Shown: positions 34,430-45,058 of the stretch, piece by piece
How positions within the stretch are numbered: position 1 is the stretch's first letter
Layout of the letters: the number at the start of each line of letters is the position of its first letter
Assembly (NCBI GenBank): GCA_021234155.1
Contig: JAJEKV010000013.1
Span: forward strand, 18,723,873-18,787,872
From: Isoetes taiwanensis
Lineage: Eukaryota; Streptophyta; Lycopodiopsida; Isoetales; Isoetaceae
DNA length: 64,000 bases
Direction: 5' to 3'
Notes under the pieces: generated by a model
The model's input: only the letters and a program-made list of their open reading frames with translations
Told to the model about the DNA's origin: nothing
Database searches by the model: none
Made by a program: the position numbers and the translations under genes

Positions 34430-35758
34430 ACCACATTTCCACCTTCCCTTCCTTTTTCATTTTCCTTTTACGCTTCGATGCCTCCTTTCCCTTTTTCGAT
34501 ATTTTTTATTTACCCTTTTTCTTTTTCCACTCTTCCATTTCTACCATCTTCCTTTTCCTTTTTTTGTTTTCCCCTTTCATTTTTATTTTTTTGATTTCGC
34601 AATCCATTTTCTCCCATTTCTGGTTGCCCTTTCCTTTTTCCTTTTTCACCCTTTCTCCACCCCTTTTCCTTGTTTGCTTCCTTTTCCATTTTTCTATTCC
34701 CTCCTTTTTCCCTTTTTTCTTTTTTCTATTTTTCTCTTCTTTTTTGTTCTCCTCCCCTCCACTTCCTATTTTCCTATTTTACCCTTAATCCTTCATTCCC
34801 TTTCTTCTCCTCCCCATTTCGCTTCCCCTTTTCCTTTAATCTTTTATCCTTTTCTTTTTCTCCGCTCCCCTCTCCTCTCCTTCCTTCCCTTTCCCCTTCT
34901 CCTTTCCCTTCTTTTTCCCTTCCCTTTTCCTCCTTTCCCAGCCTTTTATCTCTTCCACTTTATCCTGTACAATTCTTCCCTCACATATCCCCCTCCCTTT
35001 TCGTTTTCCCTTTCTCTTCCCTTTTCCTATATCCCTTTTCCCCACCTGTTTTTTGTTCTCTTTTTCCCAATGCCCTTTTTGGCCTTCCCTTTATTTTCGT
35101 GCCTTTTTTCCTTTCTTTTCCTCCTCCTTTGTTCTTTTCCCTTCACTTTTTTCCATACCTTCCCTTTTTCCCTTTCCTCACTCTTCCTCTCTTTCTTTAT
35201 TTTTCCTTCACTTTTTCCCCCTTCCTTCTTCTAGTTTTCTCTATGCCCTTTTCCCTTTCCTCACTCTTCCTTTCTTTCTTTATTTTTCCTTCACTTTTTC
35301 CCCCTTCCTTCTTCTAGTTTTCTCTATGCCCTTTTTCCTTTCCTTCCCCGATTCCCCCTCTCTTTTTCTTTTCCTTTTTCCTTTCTCTTCTCCCCTCCCT
35401 TTTTCTCTTCCCCTTTTCAGGTGTCCCCTTTTTCCCCTTTGCCTTTCCCCACATTTTCCTTTTCCCCCCAAAGTCCCTTTTCACTCCCTCCCTCCTCCCC
35501 GCTTCCTTTCTTTTCCCTTCTCTCTACCCTTTTCCTCTTCCCCTTTTTCCCGTACCTTTTACTCCTGTCCTCACCCTTTCTCTCTTCTCCTTTTCGTAGT
35601 GTCCTTTTTCCTTCCTTTTCTCCCTTTCTTTTCCTTTCCCTTTTTTTGTGCTCTTTTCCTTTTTATTTTTCCTTTTCCTTCTTTCCCTTTTACCCGTGCC
35701 GGATTGCCTTTCACTTTGCCCTTTTCTCCTCCCTTTTCCTTTTTCCTTTCCTTTTTCA
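34430..35758. repeat. 1.3-kb polypyrimidine tract
   Basis: Almost uninterrupted C/T on the plus strand (CCTTTTCC, TTTCCCTT words). Long apparent frames on both strands are by-products of the composition. It includes a direct duplication of about 75 bp (35,186-35,260 and 35,259-35,335) sharing CTCACTCTTCC and TTCTTCTAGTTTTCTCTATG. Confidence 0.9.
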
Positions 35759-35965
35759 AGACATGGCCAATCACAGTGGTAGGAAGTCGTGCGATAAATC
35801 TCATCCTTCGGATGCAATTAGATGATCTCAACCGTATAAATTAGGGTTTGATTCATGACATACGCTAAAACTTTATAATATAAGATGATGTTGTATTCTA
35901 TGACGATGTGTTGTCTACTCTGTAAGAATAACGATTTTTAAATAAAAGCAAATAAGCCTTGCAAA

Positions 35966-36175
35966 GCGCCATTTGCAATATGAATGCTCTCTGCTGCGCC
36001 GGCGCTATTTGTTTGCTTTTTTCCGTGTATTGTCCTTATCATTCATTTCAAATGCTTTTTTTCCACAATTTTTATTCAAATGGCGCAACCAGGTTGTTCC
36101 GCCCGTCGATTTCCGCCCCATTTCGTGTCAAATAGAGTTCATGCTAATCCTTGTGCATTTTTAAGTAAATAGCGC
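35966..36175. repeat. AAATGGCGC palindromic cluster 5
   Basis: GCGCCATTTGC, GCGCCGGCGCTATTTG, AAATGGCGCAA and AAATAGCGCAG within 210 bp. The last overlaps the 3' end of the psq-HTH frame. Confidence 0.75.
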
Positions 36176-36666
36176 AGATTTGATTGCTGAATGTGTGAAA
36201 AAACAACGAACAATTTCATTTCGAGTGAAAATGGAATCACGAAATTTCCAACTTTAATGAAACTGTGCTTCTCCTCTTTGGTCAAACATTTAGGCACAGA
36301 TCCAAATTTCACATCAGTTAAACGATTTACCCAATTTAGAAGAGTGGTTTTGGGAACACCATAGTGTTGGGAGGCCTTCCTAATGGACATGATGCCATCA
36401 TCAATGGCATCAATGGCCTCTTCCATCTGCTGCATTGTCCATGATCCCCTTTCCATTAATCTGATCCTTTTGCCACCAGGAATTGTAGAGTTACAAGGAT
36501 TGATCAAAAGCCTCTTTGATCTTCCATTGGACTTGGTTGGCGCCTCGAATTTTTTAGCTTCAAAGATGGTAGGTGGAGTATGCAAAGTTACGCCTCCTCT
36601 TATTTGCATTGGTGGAAGGAAGGAAGAAATATCAAAGGATGCGACAAAAGTTCTAATGGATGACAA
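36139..36666 (-). pseudogene. psq-type HTH transposase N-terminal fragment
   Basis: Frame of 175 codons starting ATG at 36,666. Residues 75-118 match the pipsqueak-type helix-turn-helix found at the N-terminus of pogo/Tigger transposases: SWTMQQMEEAIDAI, GIMSIRKASQHYGVPKTTLL, NWVNRL. It binds DNA at element ends in that family. It is followed by FGSVPKCLTKEEKHSF, the usual linker into the second HTH, then the frame loses similarity near 36,250, where the AAATGGCGC sequence begins. No DDE domain is present, so this is a truncated transposase or a captured DNA-binding domain. The N-terminal 70 residues are basic and unassigned. Telo-box and site II words lie 550 bp upstream. Confidence 0.7.
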
Positions 36667-37204
36667 AGATCAAATGGAAGAAATCTGAAATGAGTGACAA
36701 AGATCAAGAACAACAAGAAGAGTGAGAACACTTGGCTCTCAAAGCTCATCCAATTCTTGCTTAAATAGATCAAATATCTGCCCTGCATTCGAATCAGATT
36801 AGTTTCAAAATATAGATCATAAAGAATGAGGGGAAAATTCGAAGTACCAACTGTTGGAAGGTCTGGATCTATCCAACTACTTGATCCTTGTTGCTTGACG
36901 GCTTGGATCGTGAGGAAAGAGAGGAAAATCCGAAGTCTTAACCCCCAAAAACATCCAAGCTACTCTATGGCACGAGATCTACGCGCCAAAACGTGATCAT
37001 AGGATGCACAGGACTGATTTCTTGAGAACCCTTGCCGATTCTTGAAGGAATGTTACCGAGCCACAAAAATCCATAGATGGCCCAACCTATCTACACCTGC
37101 GAACCATCACAATCGTCTGTCGGTCCATGCATGTGCTGTTGAGATCATGTAAGGAAGAATCGGCCAGATGACATCTCGGGCACTCGACATCCTTCGTCGT
37201 GAAT

Positions 37205-37235
37205 CCACAAACCCTAAAACTAACCCTAATGGCCC
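37205..37235 (-). promoter_or_regulatory. Telo-box pair with site II motif
   Basis: AAACCCTAAAACTAACCCTA followed by ATGGCCCATC: two telo-box-like words next to a TGGGCC site II element, a pairing typical of promoters of plant genes active in dividing cells. On the minus strand it would precede the psq-HTH frame. Confidence 0.4.
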
Positions 37236-37551
37236 ATCTACATGACCAGTTGGACCATTGACGTGGGGCGTGGATTTTTTCTTATGCCCCGGTCCATCCA
37301 AAAAATGGGTCATGGTCCATTGGTGGTGACCCCCCCTTAAGACTTTAGCTCTCGTTGATCTCTGGATTTGTTTTGGTTGCCTCAGACTTGTGGCATGCCC
37401 AGCTAGTCTGCTTCCCCCTCTGCCTAGTTTCCGGTGTGCTCTTGAGCATTTTGCTTGTCCCTAATTTGATTCTACGCTACAAAACCACCACCAGCGCGCC
37501 TCCACCAGCTTACCTTGATCTATTGTTCTCTATTGCTCCGTCTAGATTCCT

Positions 37552-38379
37552 ATGGCTAAGAAAGCGAAAGACATGGCCAAAAAGGCAAAGACCTCCCCGC
37601 CAATTCTACCAGCACACTCACCGAGTCCGGTCAGATATGTCAACCCTATTTTCAACTCAGTAGATGCAGATGCCTCTCCACCAGTACAACCCCCTTTGAA
37701 CCCTCTGCCACTGCATGAGAGCTCAGATTCCCCAAGCCCGGAGGCCTTAACAACCCAACTTGAGGATATTTCGTCCCAGGTCACCATAACAGACACCCGT
37801 GGTATTGCCTTTTGACAGTTGGATTCAGGTTTTGCGAATGTTTAAAATCCTGTTCATGCAATCAGTCCTATCTGACAGTTCTTCCCCGTACCGGCCAACC
37901 CTCCGCACATACTGATCGCAGATGCCATGGTACAGACTGAGGCGGCAGTGGAGCAGCATTCACGTGTGGATAGGGATGCCCCCTTACCCAAGGTACCTCA
38001 ACAGCATATGCAAGGGCCTGCGTTAGGCGACACAGACAACGCACATAACCCAGAGCAGGATCATCAACTGAACCTATGCCTCGTGGGAGTTCCCGAAACG
38101 TCGTCTAGGTCAGATATGGATGCAACGGCTCACTTCTTTATGGATACCATGCACATTATGAGTCCAGGCACCTTCACAACGAAGAGAGTGGGGGCCCAGC
38201 GGCCTGATCGGCCTCGCCATCTATTGGTTCATTTCTCGGCACCACGAGATAGGCATTATGTTTTGCAGCATGGCAGTCACCTCAAGGGTACACACTTTTC
38301 GCTACAAGAGGACTTATCTCCAGTCCAGCTAACTCAGCGACGAGACGAGCTATGCAAAGTTCGTGGGGCCAGGCTCTAG
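37552..38379 (+). pseudogene. LINE ORF1-like (RNA-binding) relic
   Basis: A single plus frame of about 276 codons with three stops clustered at 37,813-37,890 (TGA, TAA, TGA). Start MAKKAKDMAKKAK, Pro/Ser-rich N-terminus; the C-terminal half reads LCLVGVPETSSRSDMDAT, then KRVGAQRPDRPRHLLVHF, DRHYVL, LKGTHFSLQEDLSP and RRDELCKVRGARL, the pattern of the RRM-like and C-terminal domains of LINE ORF1 proteins (RNA binding in the retrotransposition particle). No ORF2 follows; a LINE-like 3' UTR comes next. The stops could derive from CGA or CAA codons by C-to-T change. Confidence 0.7.
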
Positions 38380-38389
38380 AAGAAATGGG

Positions 38390-38677
38390 CAGTATATCGG
38401 GGAGGCTCGGCAATTATTCTTGACCAGTGGCCTGCAAACCCCTGGTTGGGATATTCTTAGTTTCCCCGCATGAACAGCCTTGATTTGGTATGGCGTCTGC
38501 TCTCAGCATCTATATTGTGTGGTGATGGGATCTTGCCCTTTTTTGTTCTGTGATGGGGCGTAGTCCCCCTTTTTGCTCGATATATTTTGGACTTTGGTCC
38601 CCTGTTCTGTTGTCACATGTCCAATAGGACGCTGCCCAGTGTATGACGTTAAAATACTTATCTTATCCTATCTTATT
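38390..38677 (+). mobile_element. LINE 3' UTR with TTATC tail
   Basis: T- and G-rich 3'-UTR-like sequence ending GACGTTAAAATA then CTTATCTTATCCTATCTTATT. The GACGTTAAAA word matches the minus-strand LINE tail at 16,320. It follows directly on the ORF1 relic, so ORF2 is missing. Confidence 0.6.
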
Positions 38678-38679
38678 AA

Positions 38680-39113
38680 ACCATGGTATTTCGCAAAAAG
38701 TGGGTTAGCTTTAAATGTTGATGGTTGTGTTTGTGGATTAAACCATGGCATTTGCAAAAAGATGAAGGCTTTAGTTGTTTTGTTGGTTTAAACATTTTAT
38801 GCTAAAACTTGGCATATGAATGCGCAATTCTAGTTCAACATCTAGGATTATTTAATATTGTTATGGACATTGTCAATTGATTGTTGTTGTTGACATTGTT
38901 TCTTTCAAGTTCATATATCTTGTGAATATTTGTTGAGGTTGTGAAGTTACATGATGAAGTGCCAAGACAATTGAAGTTACCTTGTGAACATATGTTGAGG
39001 TTGTGAAGTTGCATGAAGAAATATCGATTGCCTAGACAAATTATTCTAGAATTCCCAAATAGAAACCCAACACTTACAAATGTCATGAATATTTGGTTGA
39101 GGATGTTATGAAG
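38680..39113. repeat. Imperfect direct repeats at LINE insertion site
   Basis: Two related sets: AAACCATGG(T/C)ATTT repeats at 38,680-38,800, and TTGTGAA(T/C)AT(T/A)TGTTGAGG...GAAGTT(A/G)CATGA repeats (period about 65 bp) at 38,930-39,113. The LINE inserted in the third of these. Confidence 0.7.
39099..39113. repeat. LINE target-site duplication, 3' side
   Basis: GAGGATGTTATGAAG, identical to 44,922-44,936. Confidence 0.95.
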
Positions 39114-39631
39114 TTTTTTTTTTTTTTTTGAAGAACGTGTTTTACTTCATATTATACACTCAAAATATTACAAAGTACTTCCAGAAGTAAGAAATGTCCC
39201 TGAAGCATCAATCACTTTTAGATGATCACTCCATATTGGAATTTTAATACGATCAGGCCAATTGGAGATCTGAAAGCAAATTATACAAATTCTTACGAAT
39301 TTCTTGAAGCACCACCTGAGAAGAAATACGCTTATCATAAAAGACCTTTCTTCGCCTTCGCTTCCATACACTCCATATTAGCCAAGACTTTGCCATGTGA
39401 AATGCAATCCTTTTAGAAGCAGTCCATCGATTTGGATAAATACCCAAAAGAAAGTGCGACTATCCAAAGATACTCCAAAAAGAGAATAAACGGGACCTAA
39501 GACTACTCACTTTGCACACAAATATAAGTGCTCCAATGTTTCAATGCACCGCCACATTGGGCAAAGTGGGCTTACTCCGGCTTAAAGATGAACCATCTCA
39601 TTAACTCTCAAAAGAGCGATGAATCACCTGC

Positions 39632-42600
39632 CTAAAGTAGAACATTTACCTTTGGAGGATTATATTTAGACCAAACAAGGTTCCGGATGGATTGCCATTG
39701 AGAAGGCAAAGTCCGTAAGTGCCATTTTGAGAAGGTGATAAAGTACTTGAGGAGGTAAGCAATGTAGCATGAACTTACTAGCTTCTTGCCTTCTTTAATA
39801 CCTTGAACAAAGTTCCAGCATCTCTTGTTACCCACCTTCTTAATTAGAGGAAGAGCACTTGCTACATAAGCCCATATATCGATATCTTTATCCAACAACC
39901 CATATCTCTCGAAACCATTGCCAAGGAGCAATGTCAATACCAAAATACCACCGCTCAATAGAAATAATACACCGCTCTCCTCCACCGCTTGGGAATGCGA
40001 TGCATAAATTCTACAACCGGGTGTAGTTGTCCATGAGTATACAAAGGCAAACCACGAAAAGGGGAAGATGCCCCGAGACAAGCTTCCCAATCAAATGTAA
40101 TCACTGTTGGACTACCCTCCAGTTCAAACAAGCCTTTCATCTTGGAGAGGCATGTGAATAAGCTTTCAATGGATATAACAATGCCCAAGGGGGAGCTCAA
40201 TTCTCACACCTCGCTTATGAAAAACCATACACTTCTTTCTTGATTGTTTAAGTAACTTCATACCGGTGATGCACAATCATCTTTCAACAACCAACAATAG
40301 CTTAGAAGCTAAGACCTTACCCAAAAAGAAAGATCCAATATACCAAGTCCTCCTTGTTTTTAAGCAACATACATTTCTTCCACGCCACCTTCACAAAAGG
40401 CCTCCTTGATCAAGATTAACCGGACAAAATCTCTTACAATCTTTTTTATCTCTCAGAAACTTAGAAGCTGGAGCCAATAGAACCGAAACCAAATAAATAT
40501 ATTATTGTTCAATCTTTGACTTAGCTACTTGAATTCTACACCGCCAAGGATAACTTTGAACCTCTCCACCAAATCGGTTGCCTTTGTAAATTTAAGATAA
40601 TTTCATCCCATGCTTCATTCATGTACTAGACCAAAGGGACTCCTAGAAGCTTTGTCTTTGCAGATGGTACAACAACCTTCCGTGCATACTCATATAAAAA
40701 TGCGGAATCGCTTCCTTCCCACCCATAAAGCACTACACTTAGCCCAATTAAGGAGACAACCGGATGCAATTGAAAATATATCCAAAATCTTTTTGATTAT
40801 CTCAGACATTATTCTCTTCACCATCCACTAGCAAGAAGGTATCGCCGCAAACCGATTAACCAAAACCTGTTCACCTTCCTCCAATAATAATCCCTTTACC
40901 AAACCATCCTTTTCAGCCTCATGCAATAGTTGCGAAAGTCCTTCTGCCACTATAGTAAACAAAAAAGGAGCTAAAGGGCAACCTTGCCTTATTCCACGTT
41001 CAATTGGAAAAAGCATCAATGGTTCTCCATGGTACAGTACTACCCCCTTAGCAGAAATCAACACTTTATGCATCATAGATTGGAAACCAGACCCAAATCC
41101 CAATTTCAAAAGCATGGCATCCAAGAAAGTCCACTTCACACTATCATAAGCTTTAGCAAAATCCAATTAAATATAGAAGATTTTGACCTGAACATTGAGC
41201 CCAATGAACTCCTTCATATGCTGCCACTATATTATGAAAAATTTGCCGACCTGGAAGAAAACCTGACCGAGCCGCATCTATTCTCAATCCCAAAACCTGT
41301 TTAAGTCTTTCTGCATAGGCTTTTGCAATAATTTTATAGATAGTAGAAAGAAGAGTTATTGGGCACCAATCATGAATGCTCACAGGTTCTTTCACTTTAG
41401 GAATAAGAGAAATCAAACCTGTATTCAAAATCCTATCAAATTGATGTGAAGTACACAAATCTTTGTATGCCTCCATAATGCTTACTGACGTCCATTCCCA
41501 ATACCTTTTAAAAAATTCTACAGGGATACCATCCATACCTGGACATTTATCTGAAGCCAACTCAAATGTTGCTGCTCGCAATTCAGACATGGACAATGGG
41601 GCCTCTAACAATTGAGATTCCTCTTGTGAAAGAATTGCATGAACCTTAGAAAGCACAATATCCTGCATTACATCTTCATGAGGCAAGTGTTTGACCTTAA
41701 AAAAAGTTTCAAAGTATTGAGTAAGGGATTTTGCTTAATCTCATTTGGCTCTGTCATTACCCTCCCATCCCAGAGATAAAGAGTGCATAGTAGCTGCGAT
41801 ACCTCTTCTCTAAGAAACAAATTTTATTACAACGATCTCCATCTTTCAATCGGGTTAATCCAGATTTAACTCGCGGCTGATTGAATTTGGGCCACTTCAA
41901 GACCACCTAATAGCATCAATAACTTTGTTGCAATCTAAAAGAGTCCCACTACCCACTTTCTTAAGCTCCTCTAATTCAGCATATAACTTACTTAATGTCT
42001 CTTTTTCTTCACTTAACTTCGTTCGCGCCCCCACCTTTTCGCAAAAATCTTGACATTTGCCAAAGCCTCAACAATTTTTAAGATACCATGTTGTTGAGAT
42101 GAAGCCTTTTGCCAAGTCCCCGACATCCCGCTTCAAACTCCTCATTAGGCAACCATCTAGTATTCAATTTAAATACCGCTTTTCTCTTTTTGTCGACTAT
42201 GAGTAAGTTCACGATTTTCAAGAATTTGAGGATTATGATCCGAGATCATTGTGCCAAATAATTAAGCCTCCATAACGTGGACATATATCACAAAGCACAC
42301 TATTTGCATACATTCGATCATGACGAGCCAGGTGACAATCTTGGGCCAACCCAATTATTAGTCCAAGTAAAAGATGAATCTCCATCAACTTCCATAAACC
42401 CATGTTGAAAGAGTAACTTCGCCATGCCGCCGTTCAAAGCCGCTTACAATCTGTCCCACCACCTAACTGCCTTGTGCTGATTCGACCATATTGAAATCCC
42501 CTACTAAAAGGCAAGCCACATTTTTCTCCCCATTTTGGTATTTTATTACATAAAGAAGCCCATAAAGTTGCTCTTTTTTCTAGGAATATTAGATGCATAT

Positions 42601-42924
42601 ATATTAATGATACCACATTCTTGAAGTCCTTGCTTCCATTTAATGATCGGCCCACCTTCCAAATTTATCTTTTTGTCAGAATGTGACATGAACATCCATA
42701 CTCCGGCTATCATTGTACCACCCAGGAGCCTTGCACCGGTACTTATTATAGCAGAAGTTTGCTTCCCAAACAAATTCATCATTGGAACAACCCTTTGTAT
42801 CACATTTATGCTCTTGAATATATAAAATATCCGGATTAATGTGTTTAATTAAATTAGCCAACCTCTCGCCATTTTGAGGAGATGAACGTGCTCCTCTCAC
42901 ATTCCAAGACATGATCTTAAGCAT
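39632..42924 (-). pseudogene. LINE ORF2: endonuclease and reverse transcriptase
   Basis: The polyprotein that nicks the target and reverse-transcribes the LINE RNA. The apurinic-type endonuclease starts MLKIMSWNVRGARSS and continues LYIQEHKCD (42,924-42,676), then NIYAS-type pieces to 42,434. The RT region is well preserved at 41,686-40,828: ASDKCPGMDGIPVEFFKRYW, LISLIPKVK, SGFLPGRQIFHNI, motif A FAKAYDSVKW, motif B IRQGCPLAPFLF. The catalytic FADD motif C is lost by a one-base deficit at about 40,848 (TTTGCGGCGATACC), after which another frame resumes DTFLLVDGEEN. The zinc-binding C-terminus lies near 40,090-39,632 (SKWHLRTLPSQW, VWSKYNPPKVN). At least five frameshifts; CAG/CTG words are nearly absent in the broken parts and normal in the intact RT part. 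Confidence 0.85.
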
Positions 42925-44661
42925 GAGGTATTTTGGATTTCTTCTTCCTCCTCTTTTTTGATGAGGCTTTTCCCACTTTTACCTCAGTTTCCTGTGGCTT
43001 ATATAATACCAAGGCCTGGTCCATGTTATGCTCACTAATATCACCAGTATCCTTGTGCCTATCTTCCTCCTCAGATGAATCGTCACCAGCCCCTGACTCT
43101 ATGATATCACCGTTATCCAGGTTATGCTTCACCCTTGCTTTACTTTTACGCTTTTTATGACTTTGCCATGCCAACTCATCATTGGAACATTTTACCATCT
43201 CTTCATCTGGTGATGAATCATGAACATCCTCACCAACCACCATTGGAACTGCTTCTATATCTTTTCCACATTCTTGCGAACCAGATACCTTCTTTTCATC
43301 CAGATTCTCTGGAGCAACTTCTGTAGGATTTGCAGACATATCCATATTTTGCTGTTTATCACCAATGGGATATTCCTTCTGCACATCTACATCCAATATC
43401 TTCTAAGAAGGAAACCAACACTTTAACTCACTGCCATTCAAAAGCTCTAAGTTAAAGCGTGAGAAAAACTCCCCACTCTTCACTATTACCTCCTTAGGAA
43501 GACTCTGATCCATTGGTAATGCTACACAAACACGAGCACCTCTGAGAATTGAATGAGATATATGCTTACCAATACCATTAGCAATAGAGATAAGGAACTT
43601 TGGAAGCAATAGATCCGGTGGCAAACCATGAATTTGAAACCAACAAGGCAACATTGCTTTATAAGGATTATCAGCAGAAAAGCCTGGTGAATAATGCTGA
43701 AAAATGACACATGAGCCTCCTATTGAGAAAACACCTCTTGAAGTCAATCTATTAACAGGCGCTTCGTCTTCAAACCCCAGCAAAAAGAAATTATTGCCTA
43801 ACACTTTGAAAGAATTAAAAGGTGCAATAGACATCCTTATGAGCATAGAACCAATCCATCCAGTAATTTTAGTAGAATTAAAATAATTTCCAGCATAGTA
43901 CCCAATTACAGAATGTGCCACCAGTTTAGCCACACACTTTCGATGCTCCAATTGATCCACTTCTATAACTGGTACGCCACAAACTTTGTTTCCAACAGCA
44001 GAACCATTAATGCCTTGAACAAAGTCCTCCACACAAACCGTAATGCGAAAACTCCCTTTCCTCTCTTTCAACACTTCAAAAAATCCCGCTTTTACCCCGA
44101 TCCAAGAAAGTAAGCTTTCCGGGACACGTGAACTCTGATAATTATGAGCAAGATCTTTACGCACCCAAGTACTAAAATGAGCATTCCTCAATCTGTTAAC
44201 TGTGTCATTTGATCTCCAAGCATTTGGAGGATCTTGGCGAACAGGATTAGACCTCAAATCTGCAAACCCACCATTATTACTTTCGGTAGCTTTAGGTGCT
44301 CAAAGCATCTCCTTTCTCCCACCAAAAGCCTCAAAGACATGGCAAATCCTCGTAAACATTGGCTAGTACTTCCATACTTGTTTTGCCCACTATTTTTATC
44401 ATTTGTCATTTTAGTTACTTCCCGATCAGCGTAAACAAAAGATTTCAAGGGTTGCAATGCCTTTGCAATTAAAAGAGTTGATGTATTTACCTGCTTATGC
44501 ATCTTTGCTACTTCACCTGCATGGCTTGAGCCTAAAGGAGTATAAGAGCAAAAATTTTCTGGAAACCCACCAGCCTTCTCCATTTGACTCATAGACCGAA
44601 AGTCAGACTTTCGTGCTAAATCCTTCCACCGAACATTATCCTTGATAGAAGATTCAGACAT
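42917..44661 (-). pseudogene. LINE ORF1 (DUF4283-like gag protein)
   Basis: Nucleic-acid-binding ORF1 protein, about 580 codons, that would coat the LINE RNA. The first 120 residues (from MSESSIKDNVRW) are followed by one frameshift near 44,297; the second frame (44,257-43,403) holds the DUF4283-like region of plant LINE ORF1 (VPVIEVDQLEHRKCVAKLVA, FNSFKVLGNNFFLLGFED, PCWFQIHGLPPDLLLPKFL). A single in-frame TAG at 43,403-43,405 is followed without frame change by a charged C-terminal region rich in Asp/Glu and ending KKRRKKKSKIPHA. CAG to TAG would explain the stop. The ORF1 stop overlaps the ORF2 start (ATGCTTAA at 42,924-42,917). Confidence 0.8.
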
Positions 44662-44921
44662 TGAGACATTTGAAGTGAAAACCCCTTCACCAAAACCTAC
44701 GCCACGCCCTGTTGCGGTAAAACCCCTGCTGCAACAGAGCCCCTAAGAAACAGAGATCCACCCAAGAGAATAGTGCAGGTTGCTCCGCTGAGCCTAATCA
44801 ACCCTGCTACTACCTCCAATCCTCAGAGGATTTCAGGCAAGATTTTGTAAAACAAGATTGGTGAAGATCTTACCTATGTAGTTGCTGTCTTGGCATCTGC
44901 ATCCGAATCTCTTGTAGACCC

Positions 44922-44936
44922 GAGGATGTTATGAAG
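44922..44936. repeat. LINE target-site duplication, 5' side
   Basis: GAGGATGTTATGAAG, identical to 39,099-39,113. Confidence 0.95.
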
Positions 44937-45047
44937 TTGCATGAAGCAAGTACCAATTCCACACAATCACTACTACAAAAACAGGTAGAAATGGCACAAA
45001 AGTGACATTTGTGCTCGGCCTTTTTATGGAGCAGAAACATCACTTTT

Positions 45048-45058
45048 GTGCCATTTAT
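45048..45058. repeat. Nested LINE target duplication, left
   Basis: GTGCCATTTAT, identical to 47,023-47,033. Confidence 0.9.

Larger units (their letters stand above)
39114..44921 (-). mobile_element. Full-length LINE retrotransposon
   Basis: 5.8-kb non-LTR retrotransposon, minus strand, complete by structure: 15-bp target duplication GAGGATGTTATGAAG (39,099-39,113 and 44,922-44,936), 3' poly(A) of 16 bases (39,114-39,129), about 260 bp of 5' UTR, ORF1 with a DUF4283-like domain and ORF2 with endonuclease, RT and zinc-binding regions. The perfect 15-bp duplication suggests a young insertion, so the frameshifts in ORF2 are surprising and may be sequence errors. Confidence 0.95.

Noticed and set aside
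34564-35844. Long frames on both strands (up to 263 codons) rich in Phe/Ser/Leu/Pro or Lys/Arg/Gly/Glu
   Set aside because: They are direct translations of a polypyrimidine tract; composition alone keeps all frames open.
43220-44434. Plus-strand frames within the LINE
   Set aside because: Antisense shadows of ORF1.
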